Assembly (NCBI GenBank): GCA_902788995.1
Contig: CADAMO010000011.1
Location: 1-39,594, forward strand
Length of the DNA stretch: 39,594 bases
Direction: 5' to 3'
DNA from: Oscillospiraceae bacterium
Lineage (GTDB): Bacteria > Bacillota > Clostridia > Oscillospirales > Acutalibacteraceae
The notes beneath the pieces were generated by a model. It was given only the letters and a program-made list of their open reading frames with translations, was not told where the DNA came from and made no database searches. Made by a program: the position numbers and the translations under genes. This document shows, piece after piece, positions 7,642-14,852 of this stretch (position 1 is the stretch's first letter; each line of letters opens with the position of its first letter).

Positions 7642-8964
7642 CTACTTCCTGTTATCGCTCGCCACCCCGAACTGGGGAAGGGAAGCGTCGGAAAAGATGT
7701 CCTTGAAGCTGTCGTCGGAGAGAACGCGTTTGGCGATCTCCAGCGCCGTATCGTTGTAGGCGGTGGCGTCGTGGAACTGATCCTTGAAGTACCAGGTTGT
7801 GTCAGGCAGAAAGCCCTTTGACGCGTCCACCGTTCTGTCGGGGGAAATATAGAGGTTCTCCGCCGCTTCCTGCTCGGTGAAGAATTCGCCCAGCGGCTTC
7901 GTTTCGGCGCCCAGCGACGCGGAGGAGGTGTTGATGATGCCGTCGGAGGAAAGCTTCGCGGACTGCACGAAGGACTGCAGCGGCAGGTTATAACCTACGA
8001 TCGCGAAAAAATCCGTGCCGTTCTTCTGCCGCTCGGCAATGATGGAGCGCAGGTTCTTCTGGGCGGTCCAGTATTTGTCCGTCATTGCCCGCAGCGCGGC
8101 GTGCTTTGTATCGGAAAGGCGGCTGATGGCCAGCGCCTCATAGCGGTCCGGCGGTACGGTGGCCCACAGCATGCCGCAGTTGCAGATCGTGTTGTCCAGC
8201 AGCGTATCGATCAGCTTGCCCATGGTGGCGTCCAGCACCCCTTCGGGCATCATGGCGGTCAGGCTTCTCAGACTGTCCACCGTGGCTTTGTCGGAGAACA
8301 TCTCCAGCAGCCCCAGCGGATCGTCGGCGTTGATCTTTTTCTCCATCACGTCCGCGATCAGGTGGGTGCCCTCCAGCGCCGCCACGAAATAAAGCACCCG
8401 CTTCACGTCGTTTTTGCTGCCGTAGGCGTCAAAGTACGCGGTGGAAAGCGCGCCGCCGAGGCTCACCGGGATCAGGTTGACTTTGTCGGAGCCGGTTTCG
8501 GCTTTGACCTGCTGAATAAAGGCGTCCAGCGCCCGCGCCGTTTTGTAAGGCTCGCCGAAGGAGTTGAAGGCAAAGAAATAGAGGTTCTCCTCGCCGATGA
8601 CCTCCGTCAGCTTCTGCATGGGCGCCATCTTATAGATATAGCGTTTTTCATCCTCGCTGCATTTTGCGAGGCTGTAGGGATAGGTGACCACCCGCACGTT
8701 GTTTTTCATGGTGCCGTCCGGGTTGACCGCAATGGGGTCCGCCGCTTCTTTGACGACGCCCGCCACCTTGTCCGAAAAGCCCGCGTCCCTGCGGAAGAGC
8801 ATCATCTTCATCAGGGAGCCCTTGAGGCTGCCCAGCAGCGCGTCGCCGTTGACGTCCAGCGGCCACGCCATCTTCACTTTTTCACCTTTTTTGTCCAGCA
8901 GTTCGACCTTTGACTGGCCGATGCCGGGCAGTACGATGCATGGAGTATGCTGCAGATCGGTCAT
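7642..8964 (-). CDS. LCAT-like alpha/beta hydrolase
   Basis: The 440-residue protein has an alpha/beta-hydrolase layout resembling the lecithin:cholesterol acyltransferase/lipase group. An early IVLPGIGQS oxyanion segment (about residues 10-18) is followed by a nucleophile elbow PVSLGG with Ser168. A candidate acid is Asp341 in SDGIINTSSAS, matching the DGTVP-SSA region of LCAT proteins, and His398 in FHDATAYND is the candidate base. There is no signal peptide, so it should be cytosolic. GAGGT lies eight bases before the ATG at 8964, and a 17-bp-spaced promoter lies upstream. The substrate is unknown; lipid or acyl ester is an inference. Confidence 0.75.
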   Translation of the reverse strand: MTDLQHTPCIVLPGIGQSKVELLDKKGEKVKMAWPLDVNGDALLGSLKGSLMKMMLFRRDAGFSDKVAGVVKEAADPIAVNPDGTMKNNVRVVTYPYSLAKCSEDEKRYIYKMAPMQKLTEVIGEENLYFFAFNSFGEPYKTARALDAFIQQVKAETGSDKVNLIPVSLGGALSTAYFDAYGSKNDVKRVLYFVAALEGTHLIADVMEKKINADDPLGLLEMFSDKATVDSLRSLTAMMPEGVLDATMGKLIDTLLDNTICNCGMLWATVPPDRYEALAISRLSDTKHAALRAMTDKYWTAQKNLRSIIAERQKNGTDFFAIVGYNLPLQSFVQSAKLSSDGIINTSSASLGAETKPLGEFFTEQEAAENLYISPDRTVDASKGFLPDTTWYFKDQFHDATAYNDTALEIAKRVLSDDSFKDIFSDASLPQFGVASDNRK

Positions 8965-8994
8965 ACGCTAACCTCGTTTAAAAATATTCATTTT

Positions 8995-9023
8995 ATTCTA
9001 TCACGGAATGTTTGGAATTGCAA
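8995..9023 (-). promoter_or_regulatory. Promoter for the LCAT-like hydrolase
   Basis: On the minus strand TTGCAA (9018-9023) and TAGAAT (8995-9000) are separated by 17 bases, about 30 bases before the hydrolase start codon. Confidence 0.65.
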
Positions 9024-9067
9024 CAGTAAAAATAGAATATTATTTTATTTTACAAAAAGGATTTAAC

Positions 9068-9095
9068 TTGACTTCACCGCGGAATACAGTATAAT
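9068..9095 (+). promoter_or_regulatory. Promoter for the metallophosphoesterase
   Basis: TTGACT (9068-9073) and TATAAT (9090-9095) are spaced 16 bases apart, 36 bases before the ATG at 9132. It is divergent from the hydrolase promoter. Confidence 0.75.
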
Positions 9096-9131
9096 AAAAC
9101 CGAATGATCTACCGCGCAGGGAGGCGCTGCT

Positions 9132-10166
9132 ATGACCCGTCCGACGCTTCGTTTTGATGAAAACGGACGTTTCCGTATCCTGATGATCTCCGACTTTCAC
9201 GGAAAACCGGATTTTAACCCCAAGCTCACCGCCGGCATTGAAGCGCTGGTGGATTACGCCGGGCCTGATTTCGTATTTCTGGGCGGCGACCAGCTCTGCA
9301 ATATCAACAAGGATATTCTCCGCGATTTTCTGGAGCGCTCGCTGGAGCCCATCCAAAGGCGCGGCATCCCCTGGGCCCATACCTTCGGCAATCACGACGC
9401 GGAGCAGGAGATGGAAAAGGCGGAGATGGAGGCGGTCTACGAGTCCTTCCCCCTGTGCCTGTCGGAAGCGGGTCCCGAGGAGATCAGCGGCATGCCCAAC
9501 TACTGCCTGACGGTGTATGCCCACGACGGCAAAGAGCCGCTGTATCACCTGTGGTCGCTGGACTCCCACACCAATTATCACGACTACCTGCGGACGTTCG
9601 ACAATATCGATCAGTCGCTGACGCTGAACGACTTCCGTCTGCCGGACCACTTCGGCGGCGGTCACGATCAGGCCTCCCCCATGTTCAATCAGGTGATGTG
9701 GTACTATCAGGAATCGGTGCGCCGTGAAAAAGCGCTGGGCAAAAAGCTGCCCGCCCTGCTGTTCCTGCACGTGCCGCTGCTGGAGTTCAACCTGCTGTGG
9801 CGCAACCCGGAGCAGACGGGCTTCATCGGGCATAAGCGGGAGAGCCTGGGCAGCAGCGAGCTGAACCCCGGCCTGTTTATGGCCTGCCTGGAGCGGGGCG
9901 ACGTGAAGGGCATTTTCTGCGGTCACGAGCACCTGTGTGATTTTCAGGGGGAGTATCTGGGGATCACCATGGCCTACGATTCCGCGGTGGGCTACGATAT
10001 GTCCGCCCACGACGACCTGCGGGGCGGGCGGATCATCGACCTGTACGCCAACGGCGAGTTTGCCACCCGTCACGTGAAGCTGATGGACCTGCTGGGCAAA
10101 GACGCCCTGCGGGACCCTGCCTATTTTGAGGGCGGGGATAAATACTATATCAGGGATCTGGATTGA
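9132..10166 (+). CDS. Calcineurin-like metallophosphoesterase
   Basis: The 344-residue protein carries the dimetal phosphoesterase signature in order: ISDFHGKPD (~residues 19-27), FLGGDQ (~49-54), FGNHDAE (~84-90), HVP in the middle and a late GHEH. This arrangement resembles the DCR2/purple-acid-phosphatase-like branch of the superfamily. There is no signal peptide, so a cytoplasmic phosphatase or phosphodiesterase is likely; the substrate is unknown. GGGAGG lies ahead of the ATG and a strong promoter is 36 bases upstream. The next gene begins within three bases of its stop, so the two are probably co-transcribed. Confidence 0.88.
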   Translation: MTRPTLRFDENGRFRILMISDFHGKPDFNPKLTAGIEALVDYAGPDFVFLGGDQLCNINKDILRDFLERSLEPIQRRGIPWAHTFGNHDAEQEMEKAEMEAVYESFPLCLSEAGPEEISGMPNYCLTVYAHDGKEPLYHLWSLDSHTNYHDYLRTFDNIDQSLTLNDFRLPDHFGGGHDQASPMFNQVMWYYQESVRREKALGKKLPALLFLHVPLLEFNLLWRNPEQTGFIGHKRESLGSSELNPGLFMACLERGDVKGIFCGHEHLCDFQGEYLGITMAYDSAVGYDMSAHDDLRGGRIIDLYANGEFATRHVKLMDLLGKDALRDPAYFEGGDKYYIRDLD

Positions 10167-10168
10167 CG

Positions 10169-10822
10169 ATGGAACTTTCGGACATTCTGTTTTCCGCCGT
10201 GGAGATCACGGGCACTGTGTCCTTTGCTGTCTCCGGCGCGATGATCGCCATCAAGCGGCAGTTGGACCTCTTCGGCGTGGTGGCGCTGGGCATGATCACC
10301 GCCTTCGGCGGCGGCGCCATCCGTGATCTGCTGTTAGGAGCCATTCCGCCCCGGTGCTTTTACAGCTTTCATCTGCTGCTGGCGGCGTTTTTCGCGTCGC
10401 TGGCGGTGTTCGTTATCGCGTTTTTGTTCCGGGGGCACTACTTCCGCAACGAGACGGTGATCGACAACGTGAACAACTTTATCGACGCGGTGGGGCTGGC
10501 GGCCTTTACCGTCTCCGGCGCGCAGACCGCCATCTCCGCCGGCCACTATGAAAATCCCGCCTTCTGCGTCTTCCTTGGCATGCTGACGGGCGTGGGCGGC
10601 GGCATGCTGCGGGACGTGGTCAGCATCACCATGCCCCTGATCTTCTGCAAGCGGGTCTACGCCACCGCCTCCATTCTCGGTGGCGCGGTCTTTTATCTCT
10701 GCCTGAACGTGGGCCTGTCGGATACCCTGTCCGTAGTGATCTGCATGCTGGTCATCGTCGCCGTGCGCATCTGCGCCACGGTGTTCCATTGGGACCTGCC
10801 GAAGGTCAAAGCGCCGGACTGA
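10169..10822 (+). CDS. UPF0126/TRIC-type membrane protein (YicG-like)
   Basis: The 217-residue membrane protein is built from two homologous halves, each a three-helix unit ending in a glycine-rich GGG-x-x-RD motif (GGGAIRDLLLG about residue 49, GGGMLRDVV about residue 134). This is the duplicated UPF0126 domain (PF03458), related to trimeric intracellular cation channels and also named a glycine transporter domain. The ATG at 10169 is preferred over an in-frame TTG at 10163 that overlaps the previous stop. It probably shares the metallophosphoesterase promoter. Transported species cannot be told from sequence. Confidence 0.88.
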   Translation: MELSDILFSAVEITGTVSFAVSGAMIAIKRQLDLFGVVALGMITAFGGGAIRDLLLGAIPPRCFYSFHLLLAAFFASLAVFVIAFLFRGHYFRNETVIDNVNNFIDAVGLAAFTVSGAQTAISAGHYENPAFCVFLGMLTGVGGGMLRDVVSITMPLIFCKRVYATASILGGAVFYLCLNVGLSDTLSVVICMLVIVAVRICATVFHWDLPKVKAPD

Positions 10823-10834
10823 CGCCTTTTTGGC

Positions 10835-10863
10835 TTGACTGCGTTTTGTGAATGGATTATAAT
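10835..10863 (+). promoter_or_regulatory. Promoter for murT-gatD
   Basis: TTGACT (10835-10840) and TATAAT (10858-10863) are 17 bases apart, 35 bases before the murT ATG. Confidence 0.8.
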
Positions 10864-10898
10864 AAGCGAGTGTACTGAAAAGAGAGGAAAACCGTCAA

Positions 10899-12272
10899 AT
10901 GGACAAGTTAAAATTCTACGTCGCCATGGCGGCGGCAAAGCTGTCGGCCGTCGGGTTGCGGCTGCTGGGGCGCAACGCCAGCTATCTGCCCGGGCTTATC
11001 GCCGTGACGATCTGCAAAAACTTCATCGGCCATCTGGAAAAGCCGGAAACGCTGATCTGCGTCACCGGCACCAACGGCAAGACCACCACCAGCAACCTGC
11101 TGAACACCGTGCTCACAAACAGCGGCGAAAAGGTGACAAACAATTCCTTCGGCTCCAACGTGCAGGGAGGCGTGGCGGCGGCGCTGCTGCTCAATTCCAC
11201 CTTTACCGGCAAGCATAAGAACAGGATCGCCGTGCTGGAAGTGGACGAGCGTTCGTCCCTGCTGGTCTATCCCTTCATGGCGCCGGATTACCTGATCTGC
11301 AACAACATCATGCGGGATTCCATCAAGCGGAACGCCCACACGGATTTTATCTCCCACCTCATCAATTCCGCGGTGCCGGCCACCACGAAGGTGGTGCTCA
11401 ACGCCGACGACATCATCGGCGCGCAGCTCTGCCCGCAATGTGATAAAAAGGTCTTTTTCGGCGTGGACGCCCTTCCTCCCGCCAAAACGGAGGGGATGAA
11501 GGCGCGGGATATCGTCTACTGCCCCAAATGCGGCGGCAGGCTGGAGGCGGAATACCTGCGGTATAACCACATCGGCCGCTGGCACTGCGCGGACTGCGAC
11601 TTCGCCTCTCCCGAACGGGATTATCTTGTCACCGACGTGGACAAGGCCGCCGGCACCTTTACGGTGGCCCATGAGGGCGAAGCCCACACCTTCAAGCTGG
11701 TCAACGACAACATCGTCAACATCTATAATTTCTGCGGCGCCATCGCCCTTCTGCGGGAGTTCGGCCTGCCCTATGAGACCATTGAAACGGCGTTTCAGGA
11801 TACGGAGCTGGTCAAGACCCGCTATGATCACATCGAGGCGGGGAGGCTCCGCATCACCCGCATTCTGGCCAAGGGGCAGAACCCCGTGGCCTGCAGCCGT
11901 ACCTTCAGCTACGCCGCCAAATGCCCCGGCGACAAAAAGTGTCTGCTGCTGATCATCGACGACAAAGAGGATAACGAGCACAACGTGGAGAGCACCTGCT
12001 GGCTCTACGATCTGGACTATACGCCCCTGAAGGACCCCACTGTGGACTGCATCATTTTCGCGGGCAAGCGGTGCAAGGACCATGTGCTGCGGGCTGCCAT
12101 GAGCGGCGTGGATCTTTCAAAGATCATCACCATCGACACGGTGAAGAACTGCTCCGCGCTGGTGGATACGCAGAAATATCAGGATATTTACCTGCTGTTT
12201 GAAAACTACTGGCTGGACGAAGCGCTGGCCGAGGAAAAACGGCTGGTGGAAAGAGGGGAGAGCGGCACATGA
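10899..12272 (+). CDS. murT: Lipid II isoglutaminyl synthase, Mur ligase-like subunit MurT
   Basis: MurT activates the D-Glu alpha-carboxyl of lipid II with ATP so that GatD-supplied ammonia can amidate it. The 457-residue protein shows the Mur ligase P-loop GTNGKTTT (residues 57-64), a central cysteine ribbon with CPQC, CPKC and CADC pairs between the middle-domain strands (about 177-235), and the C-terminal MurT-type domain with IIDDKEDN and WLYDLDY near residue 365-375. An N-terminal hydrophobic helix may hold it at the membrane. Its stop overlaps the gatD start (ATGA), the usual coupled arrangement. The partner GatD lacks its catalytic dyad, so the ammonia source is in doubt. Confidence 0.93.
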   Translation: MDKLKFYVAMAAAKLSAVGLRLLGRNASYLPGLIAVTICKNFIGHLEKPETLICVTGTNGKTTTSNLLNTVLTNSGEKVTNNSFGSNVQGGVAAALLLNSTFTGKHKNRIAVLEVDERSSLLVYPFMAPDYLICNNIMRDSIKRNAHTDFISHLINSAVPATTKVVLNADDIIGAQLCPQCDKKVFFGVDALPPAKTEGMKARDIVYCPKCGGRLEAEYLRYNHIGRWHCADCDFASPERDYLVTDVDKAAGTFTVAHEGEAHTFKLVNDNIVNIYNFCGAIALLREFGLPYETIETAFQDTELVKTRYDHIEAGRLRITRILAKGQNPVACSRTFSYAAKCPGDKKCLLLIIDDKEDNEHNVESTCWLYDLDYTPLKDPTVDCIIFAGKRCKDHVLRAAMSGVDLSKIITIDTVKNCSALVDTQKYQDIYLLFENYWLDEALAEEKRLVERGESGT

Positions 12273-12976
12273 CCATTGAAGTATTATTCGCGGAGGTCTG
12301 CAACCTCTGCGGCGACGCGCAGAACGCGGAATACCTGCGGCAGACGCTCCCCGACGCGGAACTGATTTTCACCCCCCTGACCGATACGCCCTATTTTGTC
12401 GGCCACACCCCGGATATGATCTATATGGGCAACATGAGCGAGCAGATCCAGCGGCGGGTGATCGGGGCTTTGCGCCCCTATAAAGACCGCCTGCAGACGC
12501 TGATCGACGGTGGCACGGTGATGCTCTTCACCGGCAACGCGGGCGAAACGCTGATGAAGCATATCAGCTATGTGACGGAAAAGATCGAGCTGGACGGATT
12601 GGGCATCATTGACCTTACTGTCAAAACCGACTGGTTCAAGCGGTATAACGGCAAAACGCTGGGCAAGTGCGGCGATCTCGACGTGCTCGGCTTCCGCTCC
12701 CAGTTCAGCATGGTCTACGGCGACAATGCGGAAAACGCCTTTTTGAAGGTGGAACGCGGCATCGGCCTCAACCCGGAGAGCCGCCTTGAGGGCGTGCGGG
12801 TGAACAACCTCTTCTGCACCGCGCTGCTGGGCCCCATCCTGCCCAATAATCCGCTGTTCACGGAATATCTGATCTCTCTCACCGGGCAGACGGCGAAGGC
12901 CGCCTTCCGCCCGCAGGCCATGGACGCCTACGAGCAGCGGCTGAAAGAATTCAGAGACCCGAAAACGGAGTTCTGA
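12269..12976 (+). CDS. gatD: GatD-like glutamine amidotransferase subunit lacking the catalytic Cys and His
   Basis: The 235-residue protein aligns by eye with GatD of the MurT/GatD amidotransferase along its length: NLCGDAQNAEYLRQ, a PDMIYMGN strand, ELDGLGIIDL and a C-terminal VNNLFCTALLGPILPNNP block. In active GatD the nucleophile lies in an ICGGYQ elbow and the histidine in GTYLHGP. Here those places read LFTGNAGE (Thr88) and CTALLGP (Leu187), so both glutaminase residues are missing. The overlap with murT (ATGA) shows it is still maintained as a partner. It may be a structural subunit, a regulator, or may work with free ammonia; these are inferences. A terminator follows at 13001. Confidence 0.85.
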   Translation: MTIEVLFAEVCNLCGDAQNAEYLRQTLPDAELIFTPLTDTPYFVGHTPDMIYMGNMSEQIQRRVIGALRPYKDRLQTLIDGGTVMLFTGNAGETLMKHISYVTEKIELDGLGIIDLTVKTDWFKRYNGKTLGKCGDLDVLGFRSQFSMVYGDNAENAFLKVERGIGLNPESRLEGVRVNNLFCTALLGPILPNNPLFTEYLISLTGQTAKAAFRPQAMDAYEQRLKEFRDPKTEF

Positions 12977-13000
12977 ACCGGTTCAATGACAAGCAAGACG

Positions 13001-13030
13001 ACAGCCGCCCGAACAAGGGCGGCTGTTTTT
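13001..13030 (+). terminator. Rho-independent terminator of murT-gatD
   Basis: ACAGCCGCCC and GGGCGGCTGT form a perfect 10-bp stem with a 6-base loop, followed by TTTT, 24 bases after the gatD stop. Confidence 0.85.
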
Positions 13031-13075
13031 GCGGCTGACCGAAATACGCGAGCTCAATCCTGTAATGAAAAAAGC

Positions 13076-13104
13076 TTGCTATTTCTGTAAAACCGTGGTA
13101 TGAT
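13076..13104 (+). promoter_or_regulatory. Promoter of the small hydrophobic toxin mRNA
   Basis: TTGCTA (13076-13081) and TATGAT (13099-13104) are 17 bases apart. The predicted start near 13111 coincides with the first base of the inverted repeat arm CGGGTAAGGAA. Confidence 0.65.
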
Positions 13105-13138
13105 ACTTTTCGGGTAAGGAATAGTGGCGGCTGTTTTG

Positions 13139-13167
13139 CTCCCTTCCAGACGGAAGCAGGAAGGGAG
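13139..13167 (+). promoter_or_regulatory. Hairpin sequestering the toxin Shine-Dalgarno
   Basis: CTCCCTTCC (13139-13147) and GGAAGGGAG (13159-13167) form a 9-bp stem with an 11-base loop. The 3' arm contains most of the GGGAGG ribosome site, which starts at 13163, so translation should be blocked in the folded mRNA. Confidence 0.65.
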
Positions 13168-13175
13168 GTGGTCAA

Positions 13176-13253
13176 ATGGAGAATACGACGTTGGTATTGA
13201 TTCTTTTCATACTTATCGCTTGTATCTGTCTGACCCTTGCAATAAAGAAATAA
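13176..13253 (+). CDS. Putative type I toxin, 25-residue membrane peptide
   Basis: A 25-codon ORF from ATG 13176 to TAA 13251-13253 follows a GGGAGGTGG site by five bases. The peptide has a short polar start (MENTT), one uninterrupted hydrophobic helix (about residues 6-23, including LVLILFILIA and two cysteines) and a terminal Lys-Lys. This is the build of Fst/TxpA/Bsr-type toxins. It has its own promoter, a Shine-Dalgarno hairpin, and an opposing promoter 3' of it that would make an antisense RNA covering its last codons. I do not recognise the exact peptide family. Alternative: a harmless membrane microprotein with an antisense regulator. Confidence 0.65.
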   Translation: MENTTLVLILFILIACICLTLAIKK

Positions 13254-13330
13254 CCGCCCTGTCCGACCAAAGATAAAGGCGGTTATTCTACCTTAAACCT
13301 GGGCAAGACAGCCAAAACCGTTCTTTACCC
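13241..13330 (-). ncRNA. Putative antisense RNA antitoxin (~90 nt)
   Basis: A strong minus-strand promoter (TTGACA-N17-TAGAAT at 13337-13365) would start RNA near 13330. It would run to a terminator formed by 13278-13287 and 13249-13258 (10-bp perfect stem AATAACCGCC/GGCGGTTATT, 19-base loop) followed by TCTTTATT. The RNA is thus complementary to the 3' end of the toxin message, including its last codons, like RatA, SR4 and SR5. Its first bases (GGGTAAAGAA) nearly repeat the toxin mRNA 5' end. Confidence 0.65.
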
Positions 13331-13336
13331 GCTTCT

Positions 13337-13365
13337 ATTCTATCAGTTTTCATCTTGTTTGTCAA
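13337..13365 (-). promoter_or_regulatory. Consensus promoter of the antisense RNA
   Basis: Read on the minus strand, TTGACA (13360-13365) and TAGAAT (13337-13342) are separated by exactly 17 bases. It points away from ectB and into the toxin gene. Confidence 0.8.
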
Positions 13366-13418
13366 CAATGAACGCACATTATTCTCAAAATATCATTTTC
13401 ATAAGAGGTAAAAAGAGC

Positions 13419-14675
13419 ATGAGCATTTTTGAAGAAGTTGAATCCGAAGTCAGATCGTATTGCCGCAGCTTTCCCACCGTTTTCGATACGGCGGAGGGCA
13501 GCCATCTTTACACCAAGGACGGCAGGGATTATCTGGATTTCTTTGACGGCGCCGGCGCGCTGAACTACGGCCACAACAACCCCTACCTGATGGATAAGGT
13601 GGTGGCCTATATCCAGAAGAAGGGCATCACCCACGCGCTGGATATGAGCACCGCCGCCAAAGAGGAATTCCTGACCACCTTCCGCAACGAGATCCTTGCC
13701 CCCCGCGGCATGGATCACAAGGTGATGTTCTGCGGCTCCACCGGCACCAACGCGGTGGAGGCGGCCCTCAAGCTGGCCCGCAAGGTCACCGGCCGCGATA
13801 CCATCTTCGCCTTCTCCGGCGCGTTCCACGGCATGTCCATGGGCAGCCTTTCCGTCACCAGCGGCAACGACACCCGCGAGAGCCTGCGGGGTTCCCAGCA
13901 CGCGGTGGTGTTCATGCCCTTCCCCTACGGCTTCAACGCCTCCTTCGATACCATCGGCTACATCCGCAACGTGCTGAACGACGACCATTCCGGCATCGCA
14001 AAGCCTGCCGCCATTATTCTTGAGACGGTGCAGGCCGAGGGCGGCGTCATCGTGGCGGATCCCCAGTGGCTGCGTGACCTCCGCGCCCTTTGCGACGAGT
14101 ACGGCATCCTGCTGATCTGCGACGAGATCCAGGTGGGCTGCGGCCGTACCGGCACCTTCTTCTCCTTCGAGCGCGCGGGCATCATCCCGGATATGATCAC
14201 CATGTCCAAGTCCATCAGCGGCGCGGGCCTTCCCATGTCGATTTTGCTGATGCACCCGTCGCTTGACAAGTTCACTCCCGGCGAGCACAACGGCACCTTC
14301 CGCGGCAACCAGCTGGCCTTTGTGGCGGGCAAAGCCGCGCTGGACTTCATGAAGGAGACGGACCTTCTGGCCCAGGTGAAGAAGAAAGAAGCCATTATCC
14401 GTGAGTTTATGGAGAACGAGATCCTTCCGCTGGACAGCCGTCTTTCCGTGCGCGGCATCGGCATGATCTGGGGCATCGAGTTTGAAAAGATCGACTACAA
14501 GCTCAGCAAGGTGGCCGCCATGCGCTGCTTCGAGAACGGCCTGCTGATCGAGCGCGCCGGCAGAAGAGACAGCGTCCTGAAGCCCATGCCCGCCCTGACC
14601 ATCCCGGAAGAGGACCTTCGCAAGGGCCTCGCCATCGTCAAAGAGGCGGTGGAATACGCCCTGAAGCAGGCGTAA
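13419..14675 (+). CDS. ectB: Diaminobutyrate--2-oxoglutarate aminotransferase (EctB-like)
   Basis: The 418-residue class III PLP aminotransferase matches EctB, which makes L-2,4-diaminobutyrate from aspartate semialdehyde with glutamate as amino donor. Visible are the N-terminal FDGAGALNYGHNNP block, the cofactor-phosphate region CGSTGTNAVEAALKLARK (about 105-122), the DEIQVGCGRTG loop (235-245) and the Schiff-base lysine in TMSKSISGAG (Lys264). The start at 13419 (MSIFEEV) is chosen over in-frame codons upstream that lie in the antitoxin promoter; AGAGG lies ahead of it. ectA and ectC are absent here, so ectoine synthesis is not implied; diaminobutyrate may feed another product. It ends at a strong terminator. 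Confidence 0.88.
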   Translation: MSIFEEVESEVRSYCRSFPTVFDTAEGSHLYTKDGRDYLDFFDGAGALNYGHNNPYLMDKVVAYIQKKGITHALDMSTAAKEEFLTTFRNEILAPRGMDHKVMFCGSTGTNAVEAALKLARKVTGRDTIFAFSGAFHGMSMGSLSVTSGNDTRESLRGSQHAVVFMPFPYGFNASFDTIGYIRNVLNDDHSGIAKPAAIILETVQAEGGVIVADPQWLRDLRALCDEYGILLICDEIQVGCGRTGTFFSFERAGIIPDMITMSKSISGAGLPMSILLMHPSLDKFTPGEHNGTFRGNQLAFVAGKAALDFMKETDLLAQVKKKEAIIREFMENEILPLDSRLSVRGIGMIWGIEFEKIDYKLSKVAAMRCFENGLLIERAGRRDSVLKPMPALTIPEEDLRKGLAIVKEAVEYALKQA

Positions 14676-14695
14676 GCTTCTCTCAATCGCCAACG

Positions 14696-14728
14696 ACCGC
14701 AAGCGGAACGCCCGTTTGCGGTTTTTTT
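14696..14728 (+). terminator. Rho-independent terminator of ectB
   Basis: ACCGCAAGCGG and CCGTTTGCGGT form an 11-bp stem (one wobble, 5-base loop) followed by TTTTTTT, 20 bases after the ectB stop. Confidence 0.9.
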
Positions 14729-14800
14729 AGTGGGAAGTCGGAGGTTCCTGGTTGATTCACGCTTTCTTCAATGGGCGTCCTTCCGGCGGATATTCCCCTA

Positions 14801-14829
14801 TTGCTTTTTTCTTGCAAATATATTACAAT
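14801..14829 (+). promoter_or_regulatory. Possible promoter for the GH16 gene
   Basis: TTGCTT (14801-14806) and TACAAT (14824-14829) are 17 bases apart, giving a short ~17-base leader before the ATG at 14853. Confidence 0.45.
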
Positions 14830-14852
14830 GAAGAAAAAAGGAGGACGACGGC

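Larger units (their letters stand above)
13111..13331. other. Long-distance inverted repeats flanking the toxin gene
   Basis: CGGGTAAGGAA (13111-13121) pairs with TTCTTTACCCG (13321-13331), and GGCTGTTTTGC (13129-13139) pairs with GCAAGACAGCC (13303-13313), using only one wobble each. A full-length toxin mRNA could therefore close its 5' end onto its 3' end, as in fold-back-inhibited type I toxin mRNAs. The two predicted RNA start sites lie at or within a base of the outer ends of these arms. Confidence 0.6.

Noticed and set aside
13419..14675. Ectoine biosynthesis operon
   Set aside because: Only ectB is present; neighbours are a toxin-antitoxin locus, a terminator and a glucanase.
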